Position numbers and translations under genes: made by a program. Below are positions 42,554 to 53,501 of a stretch of 64,000 nt of DNA, one piece after another; the stretch's first letter is position 1; every line of letters starts with the position of its first letter. A model generated the notes under the pieces. That model was not told the origin of the DNA, did no database searches, and worked only from the letters and a program-made list of their open reading frames with translations. Source of the stretch: JAFASC01 sp036265935 (lineage in GTDB: Bacteria > Pseudomonadota > Alphaproteobacteria > Rhizobiales > Beijerinckiaceae); NCBI GenBank assembly GCA_036265935.1, contig DATAOB010000137.1, positions 1 to 64,000 on the forward strand, read 5' to 3'.

Positions 42554-43390
42554 ATGCGCCTCTTCTTCGTGCTGATCCCGGCTGTCACAACCACGTTCCT
42601 TTTCGCGCCTGCGGAAGCGGCTCGACTGTCCCCCGCCTGCGCAGCACTCATGCAAAAGCAAGCAGCGCTCGCAGATGAGGACGCGTTCCAAACAAACCTT
42701 CTCCTCTTCTCCGCTGCGGCTTCAGGATGTGAGGACCTCGTGCGCGATCTCCTCGTGCGCGGCATCGCCATCGACGCGCGCGATCGCCTCGGGCGAACGG
42801 CGCTTGCGCTCGCGGCCAAGGCGGGGCGCGAACGGGTTGCCGAATTGCTGATCGACCGCGGCGCGGCGGTCGACGCGCGCGCCATATCCGGCGCGACGCC
42901 ACTTTTTTTCGCCAGCGAAGCGGACCACTCCTCTATTGCAAAATATCTGATCGCGCGCGATGCTGACGTCAGTCTTACCGGTGCCGGCGGATTGACGCCG
43001 CTCATGGCTGCCGCGTTCAACGGCAATGCCGAGCTCGTCGATCTGCTCTTAAATAAAGGCGCGGACCCGAACGCGCTCGACACGAGCGGCAAGGCCGCTA
43101 TCCTCTATGCCGCCTCGCGCGGCTTCACGCCCGTGGTCGCGCGGCTGATCGAAGCGGGAGTCGACGTCAACCGCAAATACGAGCATGGGCTCACCGCCCT
43201 CATGTGGGCGGCGGGTTATGCCGACGGCGCCGGTATCGACGACATCAAAGGAGTGCTTGCTTTGTTAATCGCACACGGCGCCGCGCTGGACACGCGCGAC
43301 GATCGCGGTAAGACCGCGCTCGACATCGCCCGCGATCTTGGCCATCCAGAGATCGCCGATCACCTCGCGGCTCAGAGCCCGGCGAGATAG
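42554..43390 (+). CDS. Exported ankyrin-repeat protein
   Basis: 278 residues from the ATG at 42554. A signal peptide ends APAEAARL. About six ankyrin repeats follow, seen as DRLGRTALALAAKAGRERVA, GATPLFFASEADHSSIAKYL, GGLTPLMAAAFNGNAELVDL, GKAAILYAASRGFTPVVARL, HGLTALMWAAGYADGAG and DRGKTALDIARDLGHPEIAD. Ankyrin proteins bind partner proteins; bacterial periplasmic ones (AnkB type) sometimes protect against peroxide. Its 3' end overlaps the convergent cytochrome gene by 19 bases. Confidence 0.9.
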   Translation: MRLFFVLIPAVTTTFLFAPAEAARLSPACAALMQKQAALADEDAFQTNLLLFSAAASGCEDLVRDLLVRGIAIDARDRLGRTALALAAKAGRERVAELLIDRGAAVDARAISGATPLFFASEADHSSIAKYLIARDADVSLTGAGGLTPLMAAAFNGNAELVDLLLNKGADPNALDTSGKAAILYAASRGFTPVVARLIEAGVDVNRKYEHGLTALMWAAGYADGAGIDDIKGVLALLIAHGAALDTRDDRGKTALDIARDLGHPEIADHLAAQSPAR

Positions 43391-43935
43391 GCGGCCATCG
43401 CCTTGAGCTCATCCTCGCTGGCGGCGTTCATCAAATCCGACATGCCGGGATTGTTGGCGCGCTTGCGCGTGCGGAAGTCGAGCATCGTCTTCAAGAGATA
43501 GTCATGGCTCTGATCGCAGATGCGCGGGATCGAGCCGTCGCCCTGATACTGATCGAGATGACATCCGGTGCAGCCGATCGAAGCATTGACCCGCTTCGCC
43601 GTCGCGGCATCGGTGCCGCCGGCGGCGGGTTGCGGTAGCTTCGGCCATTGCTTCTTCTCGAAATATTCGGCGAGCGCCATCATGTCGTCTTTCGACAAGG
43701 CTTCCGCGATTGGCGACATCCGCGGGCTGTGCCGCACGCCTTCGTTGAAATCGCGCAGCTGCAGATAGGCGTAGCCGGCATGCTGGCCCCAGATGATCGG
43801 GATATCCTTCTCCAGTGGGATGCCGTTTTCGCCATGGCAGGCGCCGCAGACCTCTGCTTTTTCCTCGATTGAATGGGCTCGCGCCCCGGTGTCCAGGCAA
43901 ATCAGCAGAATTGTCGCCGTGGCCAGCCGCAGCAT
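43372..43935 (-). CDS. Di-haem cytochrome c (c4-like)
   Basis: 187 residues with a signal peptide (ending DTGARA). Two CxxCH haem motifs, CGACH (near residue 30) and CTGCH (near residue 122), give two c-type haems in the periplasm. Distal Met candidates lie in RHSPRMSPIAEAL and NNPGMSDLMNAA. The arrangement of two similar halves resembles cytochrome c4. It lies 63 bases downstream of the PQQ dehydrogenase on the same strand and is the likely electron acceptor of that enzyme. Confidence 0.9.
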   Translation of the reverse strand: MLRLATATILLICLDTGARAHSIEEKAEVCGACHGENGIPLEKDIPIIWGQHAGYAYLQLRDFNEGVRHSPRMSPIAEALSKDDMMALAEYFEKKQWPKLPQPAAGGTDAATAKRVNASIGCTGCHLDQYQGDGSIPRICDQSHDYLLKTMLDFRTRKRANNPGMSDLMNAASEDELKAMAAYLAGL

Positions 43936-43998
43936 GCGTGCACCCCTAGAACAAAGCGGAGGCGCAAGGCCCCCGCTTCATCTAGACCAGAACCGCTC

Positions 43999-45714
43999 TC
44001 AGTCGACAGTGAACGCGATGATGTTATTGCCGCGTTTGAAGTCGATTTGCGTATTCCCGCCGGCACCGACGACGATGTACTGCTTGCCGTCGACAGTGTA
44101 GGATGAGGGCGGCGCGTTGACGCCGGCGCCGGCCTGGAACTGCCAGAGCACCTTGCCGTCAGTAGCGTCGTAGGCCTTGAATAGGCCGTTGCCTTCGCCG
44201 GTAAAGACGAGACCGCCATCCGTCGCCAGAATGCCGCCGATCATCGGCTCCGGCGTCTTCACCTGCCATTTGATTTTTCCGGTATTGTAATCCACCGCGG
44301 TGACGTTGCCGAAGCTTTCCTCCGTCGGGATTACTTTGAAAGCGCCGCCGAGCCAGAGCTTGCCGCCGGGATAGGGGCTGCTCTCCACCTGATACGTCAT
44401 CGGCTGATGCAGATTGATCGCATAAGCCATGTGCGCCTGCGGATTGGTGGCGATCGGCGACCACTCGACGCCGCCGTTGGCGCCGGGCAGCATACGCGCG
44501 CCCTCCTTGGTCGGCAGCGTCCACATATTCTCCTGCGCCACCATTGCATCGGAAAACCGGATGAGACTGCAGTCCTTGCGATCGTGCACATAAATGTGCC
44601 CGGTCTTGCCGGCATGAATCACGCCGGGAATGGTATTGCCGGACTTGTCCGCGACGTCGACCAGCACAACGGGACTGACAGCATCAAGGTCCCACACGTC
44701 ATGCGCGATGTACTGCAGGTGGCAGACATACTTGCCGGTGTCGAGATCGAGCGAGACAAGCGAATTTGTGTAGAGATTGTCGCCGGGACGCAGGCTGCCG
44801 TCGAGATCGGGTGAGGGATTGCCGACGACGAAATAGATGCGGTTTGTCGCAAGATCGACTGCCGGGTTCTGCCAGACGCCACCGCCAAGCCGCTTGTACG
44901 GATCGCCGATCTTGGCGAGCTGCGCTTTCTCGGCGTCGATGTCGCGATGCATGTCGCGGCCGGTCGCGTCTCTCGCCGCCCAGACGCCGACGGAGTTTTC
45001 CGGAATGGTATCGAAATTCCACAGGAGCTTGCCGTCGGCGGCGTTGTAGGCGCGAACAAATCCACGGATGCCGTATTCGCCGCCATTGGTGCCGATCAGC
45101 ACTTTGCCTTTGACGACCGTCGGCGCCATCGTCTCGCTATATCCGTCCTCGGGATCGGCGAGTTTCTGCTCCCACACGACATTGCCGGTCTTGGCGTCGA
45201 GCGCGACGAGCTTTGCATCGAGGGTTGCGACAAACACCTTATCGTCGGCGACCGCGACGCCGCGATTGTTGGGTCCGCAGCAATAGGTCGTGATCGCGCC
45301 GAGCTTCGGCTTGAAATGCCACAGTTCCGCGCCGGTTTTCGCATCGATCGCGTAGACATGGCTGTAGGAGGTGGTGGCGAACATCGTGCCGTTGACGACG
45401 ATCGGCGACGTCTCCATCGATTCCTTGACCTCCGTCTGGAAAATCCAGGCCGGATGCAGCTTGGCGACGTTGCTCGTGTTGATCTGCTTGCTCGGATAGA
45501 AGCGCGTCTGCGCGTAATTGCCGTTCGTATGAAGGAAATTATTGGAATCCTTCGCGGCATTATCCAATAGCTGCTGCGTGACGTTGGTTACGCCGGCCGC
45601 GCGCACTGACATCTTGCTGTCCTGCTTCACTTCCTGCGCCGGAGCGGCGGTTGTGAAGCCAATTGTTGTGAGCGCGGTCCCGAGCAGAAGACCAAGTTTC
45701 ATGCGTCCAGGCAT
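43999..45714 (-). CDS. PQQ-dependent alcohol dehydrogenase with lanthanide-type Asp
   Basis: 571 residues, signal peptide ending AAPAQ, strong AGGAGGAGG ribosome-binding site. It is an eight-bladed quinoprotein. The vicinal disulfide pair is Cys145-Cys146 (TTYCCGPNNRG). The active site reads HDVWDLD: Asp342 is the catalytic base, and Asp344 sits two residues on. In XoxF and ExaF-type enzymes this second Asp coordinates the lanthanide, while calcium-dependent MxaF-type enzymes have Ala there. The enzyme should oxidise alcohols in the periplasm and pass electrons to the cytochrome c downstream. Several blocks differ from XoxF, so methanol is not certain as substrate. Confidence 0.9.
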   Translation of the reverse strand: MPGRMKLGLLLGTALTTIGFTTAAPAQEVKQDSKMSVRAAGVTNVTQQLLDNAAKDSNNFLHTNGNYAQTRFYPSKQINTSNVAKLHPAWIFQTEVKESMETSPIVVNGTMFATTSYSHVYAIDAKTGAELWHFKPKLGAITTYCCGPNNRGVAVADDKVFVATLDAKLVALDAKTGNVVWEQKLADPEDGYSETMAPTVVKGKVLIGTNGGEYGIRGFVRAYNAADGKLLWNFDTIPENSVGVWAARDATGRDMHRDIDAEKAQLAKIGDPYKRLGGGVWQNPAVDLATNRIYFVVGNPSPDLDGSLRPGDNLYTNSLVSLDLDTGKYVCHLQYIAHDVWDLDAVSPVVLVDVADKSGNTIPGVIHAGKTGHIYVHDRKDCSLIRFSDAMVAQENMWTLPTKEGARMLPGANGGVEWSPIATNPQAHMAYAINLHQPMTYQVESSPYPGGKLWLGGAFKVIPTEESFGNVTAVDYNTGKIKWQVKTPEPMIGGILATDGGLVFTGEGNGLFKAYDATDGKVLWQFQAGAGVNAPPSSYTVDGKQYIVVGAGGNTQIDFKRGNNIIAFTVD

Positions 45715-45904
45715 GGCTTCCTCCTCCTTATTGTGAGGAGAGCCTGCCCGAACTTTGTGCGGAAGTCACGCGGCGCATCGATTGAGCGGGTAGGCGTGCG
45801 CCTCGCGTGAACCGATGATGATTGAGATCAGCTCGAAAAAATTCGACCTCAAAGGTCAACCAGGAGAATCCCGCCGGGCCAACCGATCGGGAGTAGCTTC
45901 AATC

Positions 45905-46147
45905 CTACAGCCCATGTGCGCGGGCGACCCGCGTGCAGGCCGGACTCACCTGCGAGCGCCTGGACTGCATGCAGCTAAGAACCCCGTTGGCGTCCGGCAG
46001 CATGTGAGCGCAGAGCCGCATCACGTCCGGCGTGCAGGCCTGTTTTTCCGCCGCGCTGATCTCGATGCCGCCGAGGCTTTCGGCATAGGCGCTGACCGGA
46101 AGCGCAAGCCCGAAAAGCACGAAGGCGATCTTTGCAATCTTCATCAT
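45905..46147 (-). CDS. Small exported Cys-rich protein
   Basis: 80 residues from the ATG at 46147, with GGGGA nine bases upstream (ATG 46144 is an alternative). The signal peptide ends VSAYA. The mature part has four Cys in the pattern CTPDVMRLCAHMLPD, LSCMQSRRSQVSPAC, which is the Cys-rich repeat seen in many short exported proteins of Bradyrhizobium-like bacteria. Two disulfides are likely in the periplasm. The function is unknown. Confidence 0.7.
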   Translation of the reverse strand: MMKIAKIAFVLFGLALPVSAYAESLGGIEISAAEKQACTPDVMRLCAHMLPDANGVLSCMQSRRSQVSPACTRVARAHGL

Positions 46148-46453
46148 TCCTGGAAGTCCCCAGTTGTTTTCGCCTCCGCTCGCCGGACGCTTGCGCGACT
46201 CAGACGCTCCCGCAGAGGCTAAGGTGGTTGGCTCGGCCCAGCGCGCAAATGTCGCGCCAACGCGGGTGGAACCCGGCGTCTCGAGCAAAGCGGTTCGCGG
46301 CCTCGTATAGACGCTTGTGCATCGCGGCAAGGCGGCAGATTGTCGCAAGTATAGCCGCGACAATACACCACCCCGCATGCCTCAATCAGGTCAAATCTGC
46401 CGTCAAGGGTCGTTCTCAGTCAACAATCCCAAAGTCGGGAGTAAGGAAAGTAA

Positions 46454-47059
46454 ATGCGGAGAACGATAATTACTATTGCTGCGCTTATGGCGTTCGGCGG
46501 ATTTGCCGAGGCGCACCCACGGCACCACTACAATCACCATTACAGGGGTCATGGCTATACATCCAGTGTACGCCATCTGCACTTCCGCGGACCGTATGGT
46601 CATCATCGTCATCATCACTATGCGAAACGCGCGGCGCGTCCGGCGCTGACCGCCGCGACGACGGGGGCGCCGTCCTGGTTCGGCACACCCGCGCCGGAAT
46701 ATCCCCAGGTGCGCGCTCAGGCCGCACGGGTTCGGGCCCACAGCGATCAGAGCGCCTCGCTTTCGTCGGCGGCCGGACGCGTCGTGCGGGCAAGCTGGTA
46801 TGGCGGCGGCGAGCGGCTGAGTTCGCGCACGGCCAGCGGCGAGCATTTCAACAGCGGCGGCCTGACGGCGGCCCACCGCAGCCTGCCGTTCGGCACCCGA
46901 GTCCAGGTGACCAATGTCGCGACCGGCCGGGCAGTCGTGGTCCGCATCAACGACCGCGGCCCCTTTGTGGGGGGACGCTCGCTTGATCTCGCGCGTGGCG
47001 CCGCGCAGGCGATCGGCCTTCACGCAACCGGCGCCGTGCGCATGGTGGTGCTGAACTAG
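46454..47059 (+). CDS. rlpA: RlpA-family double-psi beta-barrel protein
   Basis: 201 residues. The signal peptide ends GFAEA. A very His-rich segment follows (residues 22-56, HPRHHYNHHYRGHG and YGHHRHHHY), which could bind metal. The C-terminal RlpA domain has RASWYGGGERLSSRTASGEH, LPFGTRVQVTNVATGR and VRINDRGPF with the catalytic Asp. RlpA-type lytic transglycosylases cut naked peptidoglycan at the septum. It lacks the SPOR domain of E. coli RlpA. Confidence 0.88.
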   Translation: MRRTIITIAALMAFGGFAEAHPRHHYNHHYRGHGYTSSVRHLHFRGPYGHHRHHHYAKRAARPALTAATTGAPSWFGTPAPEYPQVRAQAARVRAHSDQSASLSSAAGRVVRASWYGGGERLSSRTASGEHFNSGGLTAAHRSLPFGTRVQVTNVATGRAVVVRINDRGPFVGGRSLDLARGAAQAIGLHATGAVRMVVLN

Positions 47060-47069
47060 CTCCAATAAT

Positions 47070-47100
47070 CCTCCCCGGCGAGCGCGCCCCGCCGAGGAGG
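47070..47100. repeat. Hairpin downstream of the rlpA-like gene
   Basis: CCTCCCCGGCG and CGCCGAGGAGG form an 11-base stem with one mismatch around a nine-base loop. It starts 11 bases after the stop but no T-run follows, so it may be a weak terminator or an mRNA-stabilising hairpin. Confidence 0.4.
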
Positions 47101-47206
47101 ACCTCTCGATCGTCGCCCGTCGCGGGCCAGACGAAAGACCACTTGCCAAGCCTCCCGCGCCGTAAATATTGCCGCCACCAAAACTGAGGTGGCTCGGGAG
47201 GATTTG

Positions 47207-48421
47207 ATGCATCATATCGCGACGCTTGCGGTTGGCTTCGTGGCCGCGCTTGCGCTTTGCCCCGCGGCTCGCGCCCAGGCGCCCGGCCAGAACGGCGTCA
47301 AAATCGGAATTTTGAACGACCAGTCCGGCGTCTACGCCGATTTCGGCGGCAAATGGTCCGTCGAAGCCGCGCATATGGCAGTCGAGGATTTCGGCGGCAA
47401 AGTTTTAGGCAAGCCGATCGAGCTCTTGAGCGCCGATCACCAGAACAAGCCTGACGTCGCCATCGGCATCGCTCGGCGCTGGTACGATATCGAGAATGTC
47501 GACGCAATCATGGAGCTGACAACCTCCTCGGTCGCGCTCGCGGTGCAGCAGCTTTCGAAGGACAAGAAGAAGATCACCATCGTCGATGGCGCCGCCAGTA
47601 CGGACCTTACCGGCAAGCAATGCACCCCTTACGGTTTCCACTGGGCCTATGACACGCATGCGCTTGCCGTCGGCACCGGCGGCGCGCTCGTCAAAAATGG
47701 CGGCGACAGCTGGTTCTTCATTACCGCCGACTACGCTTTCGGCTATGCGCTCGAGAACGACACGGCGAACTATGTGAAGGCGAACGGCGGCAGTGTCGTC
47801 GGAGCGGTCCGGCATCCGCTGAATAGTTCGGATTTCTCCTCTTTCATTCTGCAGGCACAGAGTTCGGGCGCGAAAGTGGTCGGCCTCGCCAATGCCGGGC
47901 TCGACACGTCGAACGCAATCAAGCAGGCGGCGGAATTCGGCGTCACCCAGGGCGGCAAGCAGCGCATCGCGGCGCTGCTCTTCACGCTCGCGGAAGTGCA
48001 CGGCCTTGGCTTACAGGCGGCGCAGGGCCTCGTGCTGACCGAGGGCTATTATTGGGATCTCGACGATAAGGCGCGCGATTTTGCCAACCGCTTCATGAAG
48101 CGCACTGGCCGCATGCCGAATATGGTGCATGCCGGCACCTACTCGTCGGTCACGCAATATCTGAAGGCGGTGCAGGCCGCCGGTACAACCGATGGAGATG
48201 CCGTCACCAAGAAAATGCACGAAATGCCTGTCGACGATTTCTTCGCGCGCGGCGGCCACGTCCTGCCGAACGGGCGCATGGTGCACGACATGTATCTCTT
48301 CCAGGTGAAGACGCCGGCGGAGAGCAAGGGCCCGTGGGATTATTACAAGAAGCTCGCGACCATTCCCGGCGAGCAGGCTTTCTTCTCGCTAAAAGACAGC
48401 GGCTGCAACCTGACGCAGTGA
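47207..48421 (+). CDS. ABC transporter substrate-binding protein, branched-chain amino acid type
   Basis: 404 residues from the ATG at 47207 (GGGAGG upstream). The signal peptide ends AARAQ. The type I periplasmic binding fold is seen in VKIGILNDQSGVYADFGGK, VEDFGGKVLGKPIELLSADH and ELTTSSVALAVQQLSKDKK. The subgroup with DDFFARGGHVLPNGRMVHDM near the C-terminus often accompanies alcohol dehydrogenase or aromatic degradation genes. No transporter core genes are adjacent. The ligand is unknown. Confidence 0.9.
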   Translation: MHHIATLAVGFVAALALCPAARAQAPGQNGVKIGILNDQSGVYADFGGKWSVEAAHMAVEDFGGKVLGKPIELLSADHQNKPDVAIGIARRWYDIENVDAIMELTTSSVALAVQQLSKDKKKITIVDGAASTDLTGKQCTPYGFHWAYDTHALAVGTGGALVKNGGDSWFFITADYAFGYALENDTANYVKANGGSVVGAVRHPLNSSDFSSFILQAQSSGAKVVGLANAGLDTSNAIKQAAEFGVTQGGKQRIAALLFTLAEVHGLGLQAAQGLVLTEGYYWDLDDKARDFANRFMKRTGRMPNMVHAGTYSSVTQYLKAVQAAGTTDGDAVTKKMHEMPVDDFFARGGHVLPNGRMVHDMYLFQVKTPAESKGPWDYYKKLATIPGEQAFFSLKDSGCNLTQ

Positions 48422-48471
48422 GGCTCGCCGCAGCCGCTTGGAGATGCTAGGATCGGCTTCGAGAACAGCGC

Positions 48472-49030
48472 ATGCAGCTCACCGGCCTTTCCAGCACCTC
48501 TTTCGGTAGCCTGACGGCAGATGACATCCGCCGCATGCAGGCGGATGGCCTCATCGACGAGGATGACAATTTCGAGCTCATCGAAGGCAGAATCGTTCCG
48601 ATGGGTCCGAAATATCACGCGCATGAGCGGCTCAAATCCGAACTCGGGATGGCAAGCGCACGCGTCTGCCCGCAGGACTTGATTGTCGGCTTCGAGACAT
48701 CGCTGTTTCTCGGCCCCGACACGATCGTCGAGCCCGACTCTGTATTTACCCGCGCCGGCTGCGCTCCGAGGACGTGCGCGGCAGCAATATCTTGCTTGCA
48801 ATCGAGATCGCAAGCTCCACGCTGGCGCAAGATCGCGGGCCCAAGGCACGGCTCTACGCCAGCTTTGATGTCCGCGAACTTTGGGTAATCGATACAAATA
48901 GCCGCACGACCTGGATTCACAAAAGCGCCGCCGCAGGCGCGTGGCGGGACATCACCGAGACACCTTCAACGAAACCTTGCGCCTCGATGCGATCCCCGCG
49001 CTTGCGGTGAGGCTCGATCAATTCAATTGA
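48472..49030 (+). pseudogene. Uma2-family nuclease gene with two frameshifts
   Basis: The start (MQLTGLSSTSFGSLTADDIR, then FELIEGRIVPMGPKYHAHE) is a good Uma2/DUF820 N-terminus. At about 48743 one base is missing: the similarity moves to another frame with YPRRLRSEDVRGSNILLAIE, then YASFDVRELWVIDTNSRTTW. At about 48955 it moves again to ETLRLDAIPALAVRLDQFN and stops at 49030. With both shifts repaired the protein would be about 186 residues, the normal family length. The PD-(D/E)xK-like residues (VEPDS, AIEIA) survive in pieces, but the product cannot be made in one frame. Confidence 0.8.
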
Positions 49031-49038
49031 TCGCGGCG

Positions 49039-51195
<2,157 letters not shown>

Positions 51196-51261
51196 GGTCA
51201 GAACCGTCCTGCGATTTCGCACTGCATTATAATACCGCTTTTGTGCCGCAGCGCCAGCAGC

Positions 51262-51624
51262 CTAGCCGCGCCGCTCAGCGCGCCAGCGGCCGCTGCAGGC
51301 AAGTGTCGGCGAGCTCCAGCTGCCGCTGCCCCAATCGCCCGAGAGGCGGCCGGTCGCCGTGGCATAATCTCTGTTGCGGACGAATCGGATGCTCACCGCG
51401 CCATTCGGCGAAATCCCGCCAGAAGGTCTCGCGACCTCGCCGATATCAACGACGCGGCCGCCCTGAATACCGAGCATCCACCGATACACGCGATCGCATG
51501 TGCCTTGATCGGTGATGACTTCGACCGACCATCTGCCATCGTAATTGCCGCCGCCGTGTGGGGCGGCAAATGCTTCGCTTGTTGCGACGAGCGCGACGGT
51601 CGTTATCCATAGCAAAACTCGCAT
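51262..51624 (-). CDS. Small exported protein between the mutase genes
   Basis: 120 residues. The signal peptide ends SEAFA. The mature part shows GGGNYDGRWSVEVITDQGTC, YRWMLGIQGGRVVDIGEV, ISPNGAVSIRFVRNRDYATA and SSPTLACSGRWRAER, with two Cys likely to pair. Similar short exported proteins occur singly across Bradyrhizobium-like genomes without known function. It lies nine bases after the mcmB stop and before mcmA in the same direction, yet an exported protein has no evident role in a cytoplasmic mutase. Confidence 0.75.
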   Translation of the reverse strand: MRVLLWITTVALVATSEAFAAPHGGGNYDGRWSVEVITDQGTCDRVYRWMLGIQGGRVVDIGEVARPSGGISPNGAVSIRFVRNRDYATATGRLSGDWGSGSWSSPTLACSGRWRAERRG

Positions 51625-51633
51625 GTTTCCTCC

Positions 51634-53487
51634 CTAGACGATCCGGTGTTGCGCGTCTTGAAGCACGCGCGGAGCATCGCAACCCCGATAGATGAAGTCG
51701 GTTACGCCAGCCTGGCGCAATTCCGCTTCCTCTTCGCGCGGACGCCCCGCCAGGTAAATTGCCTTCGCGCCCGCATCGGCAAGCGTCCGGGCAGTGGCGA
51801 GCGCTTTTTCGTCGTAAACCGCATCGCTCGAGCAGATGCAGGCGAGTTTTGCGCCGGATTGTTTGAATGCGTCGGCGGCCCTTTGTGGCGTGTCGAAACC
51901 ATCGTTGTCGATTGCGGCGATCCCGCCTGCGGCGAAGAAATTTTTTGCAAACATCGCTCGCCGCGTGAATGTTGCGAGCGAGCCGAGATTGGCGAGAAAC
52001 ACTGCAGGACGGGTGCCCTTTTCCGCCATGCTATCGGTGTGGGCGCGAAGGCGCTCAAACGGCTCGGCCAAGCGTATGGGGAAGAGCTTCTCCGCGTCCT
52101 CCGTCTCTGCCGAAAGCTGCAGCGGCTGAAGCGTCGAAACAGGCACTTCCTCCGAGATCGGAAATTCGCTCGCGCCGGTCAGCGGATCGAGACGCCGCGC
52201 GACGCGTTCGCGCCGGCGTGCGCGCGTCTCCGCCACACGCGCCTGAAAAGAGCCCGAGGCAAGCGCCTTCGCCAATCCGCCTTCTTTCTCGATTTGCTGG
52301 AACAAATTCCAGGCGTGTTCGCAAAGCTCTGATGTGAGCGCCTCATAGCCGCCGCTGCCCCCGGCCGGATCGCTCACCTTGTCGAGATTGGATTCTTCGC
52401 TGAGCACGAGCTGCGTATTGCGGGCGAGCCGGCGCGCCGCAGCATCGGGCAGACCGAGCGCCTGCGTGAATGGCAGAACGGAAATCGTATCCGCGCCACC
52501 GAGCGCGGCGGAAAACACCGCCATTGTGGCACGCAATAGATTCACCTGCGGATCGACGCGAGTCATCATCCGCCACGCAGTTTCAGCATGGAGATGCAGC
52601 GGCGAGGGCGTGAGCCCGCAAGCTTCTTCGACTCGAGCCCATAGCCGCCGCAGCGCACGGAACTTGGCGAGTGTGCAGAACTGATCGGCATCGGACGCGA
52701 GCCGGAACGAGACCATCTTGCGTGCAGCGTCGAGATCGATGCCGGCAGCCTCGAGCGCGCGCAAATAAGCGACCGCTGAAGCGAGCGCGAAGGCGAGTTC
52801 CTGCACCTCCGATCCGCCGGCCGCGTGAACAGGACGCGCATCGGCGACGCAAAGGGTTTTCTTGAAACCGCGATCGGCCAGGCTGCGGACGTATTCCGCG
52901 AATCTTGGCGCAAGCGAAGACCAATCCACGGCGTCGAGCTCACCGTGGGCAATTGCGTCAAGAGGATTTAAGCCAAACACGATGTTTGTCCGGGCGGGCT
53001 CGATCCCGCGTTTCTCGATCAGCCGTGCAATTTTATCCGCCGCGTCCCGTGTCGCGGCGCTGAGATCGAGCTCGATTGTGATGCCGGTTTCGAGCACAAC
53101 ATCTTCGAGCACCTGCGCAATGGCGTCCTCCGACGCATCCGGCAGGCCAAAGCCGTAATCTCCGGCGCTGCCGGCAAAGACGAGCTGCAAACCCGTCGCG
53201 CCGTTTTCGAGATCGGTCAGCGCCTGTTTGTTCGCCTGGATCGGGTCGGGAAGATCGATACGTTGCACCACCGACCACGGCCCCGGCACCATGCGAAGCA
53301 CACGCGGCTGCTCCTCACCTGCACGCTGATAAAGCGGCGCGATGGGGATGTCGTCATAGGTTTTGCTGATCAGCGTTTCGAATGATTTTCCCTTGAGGAC
53401 GCCGTCGACGAGCCTGCGCCATTGCTCCTTATCCGCCGGAGGAAAAACGCTTGCGAAAGGCATGTCGGAATCGAGCATCGCGGTCAT
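51634..53487 (-). CDS. mcmB: Methylmalonyl-CoA mutase small (beta) subunit
   Basis: 617 residues, homologous to the large subunit over its barrel domain (PHAVED-like parts such as PIAPLYQRAGEEQP, VDPQVNLLRATMAVFSAALG, RNTQLVLSEESNLDKVSDPA). Its C-terminal B12-like domain lacks the DxHxxG motif, so it does not bind cobalamin. It is a structural partner of McmA, as in Propionibacterium and many alphaproteobacteria. The expected ATPase chaperone (MeaB) and epimerase genes are not in the window. Confidence 0.93.
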   Translation of the reverse strand: MTAMLDSDMPFASVFPPADKEQWRRLVDGVLKGKSFETLISKTYDDIPIAPLYQRAGEEQPRVLRMVPGPWSVVQRIDLPDPIQANKQALTDLENGATGLQLVFAGSAGDYGFGLPDASEDAIAQVLEDVVLETGITIELDLSAATRDAADKIARLIEKRGIEPARTNIVFGLNPLDAIAHGELDAVDWSSLAPRFAEYVRSLADRGFKKTLCVADARPVHAAGGSEVQELAFALASAVAYLRALEAAGIDLDAARKMVSFRLASDADQFCTLAKFRALRRLWARVEEACGLTPSPLHLHAETAWRMMTRVDPQVNLLRATMAVFSAALGGADTISVLPFTQALGLPDAAARRLARNTQLVLSEESNLDKVSDPAGGSGGYEALTSELCEHAWNLFQQIEKEGGLAKALASGSFQARVAETRARRRERVARRLDPLTGASEFPISEEVPVSTLQPLQLSAETEDAEKLFPIRLAEPFERLRAHTDSMAEKGTRPAVFLANLGSLATFTRRAMFAKNFFAAGGIAAIDNDGFDTPQRAADAFKQSGAKLACICSSDAVYDEKALATARTLADAGAKAIYLAGRPREEEAELRQAGVTDFIYRGCDAPRVLQDAQHRIV

Positions 53488-53501
53488 TCTCGATGCGAAA
53501 A

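Noticed and set aside
45845..45857. Inverted repeat GACCT-CAA-AGGTC upstream of the PQQ dehydrogenase
   Set aside because: Five-base arms about 130 bases before the start can occur by chance, and no known regulator site matches.
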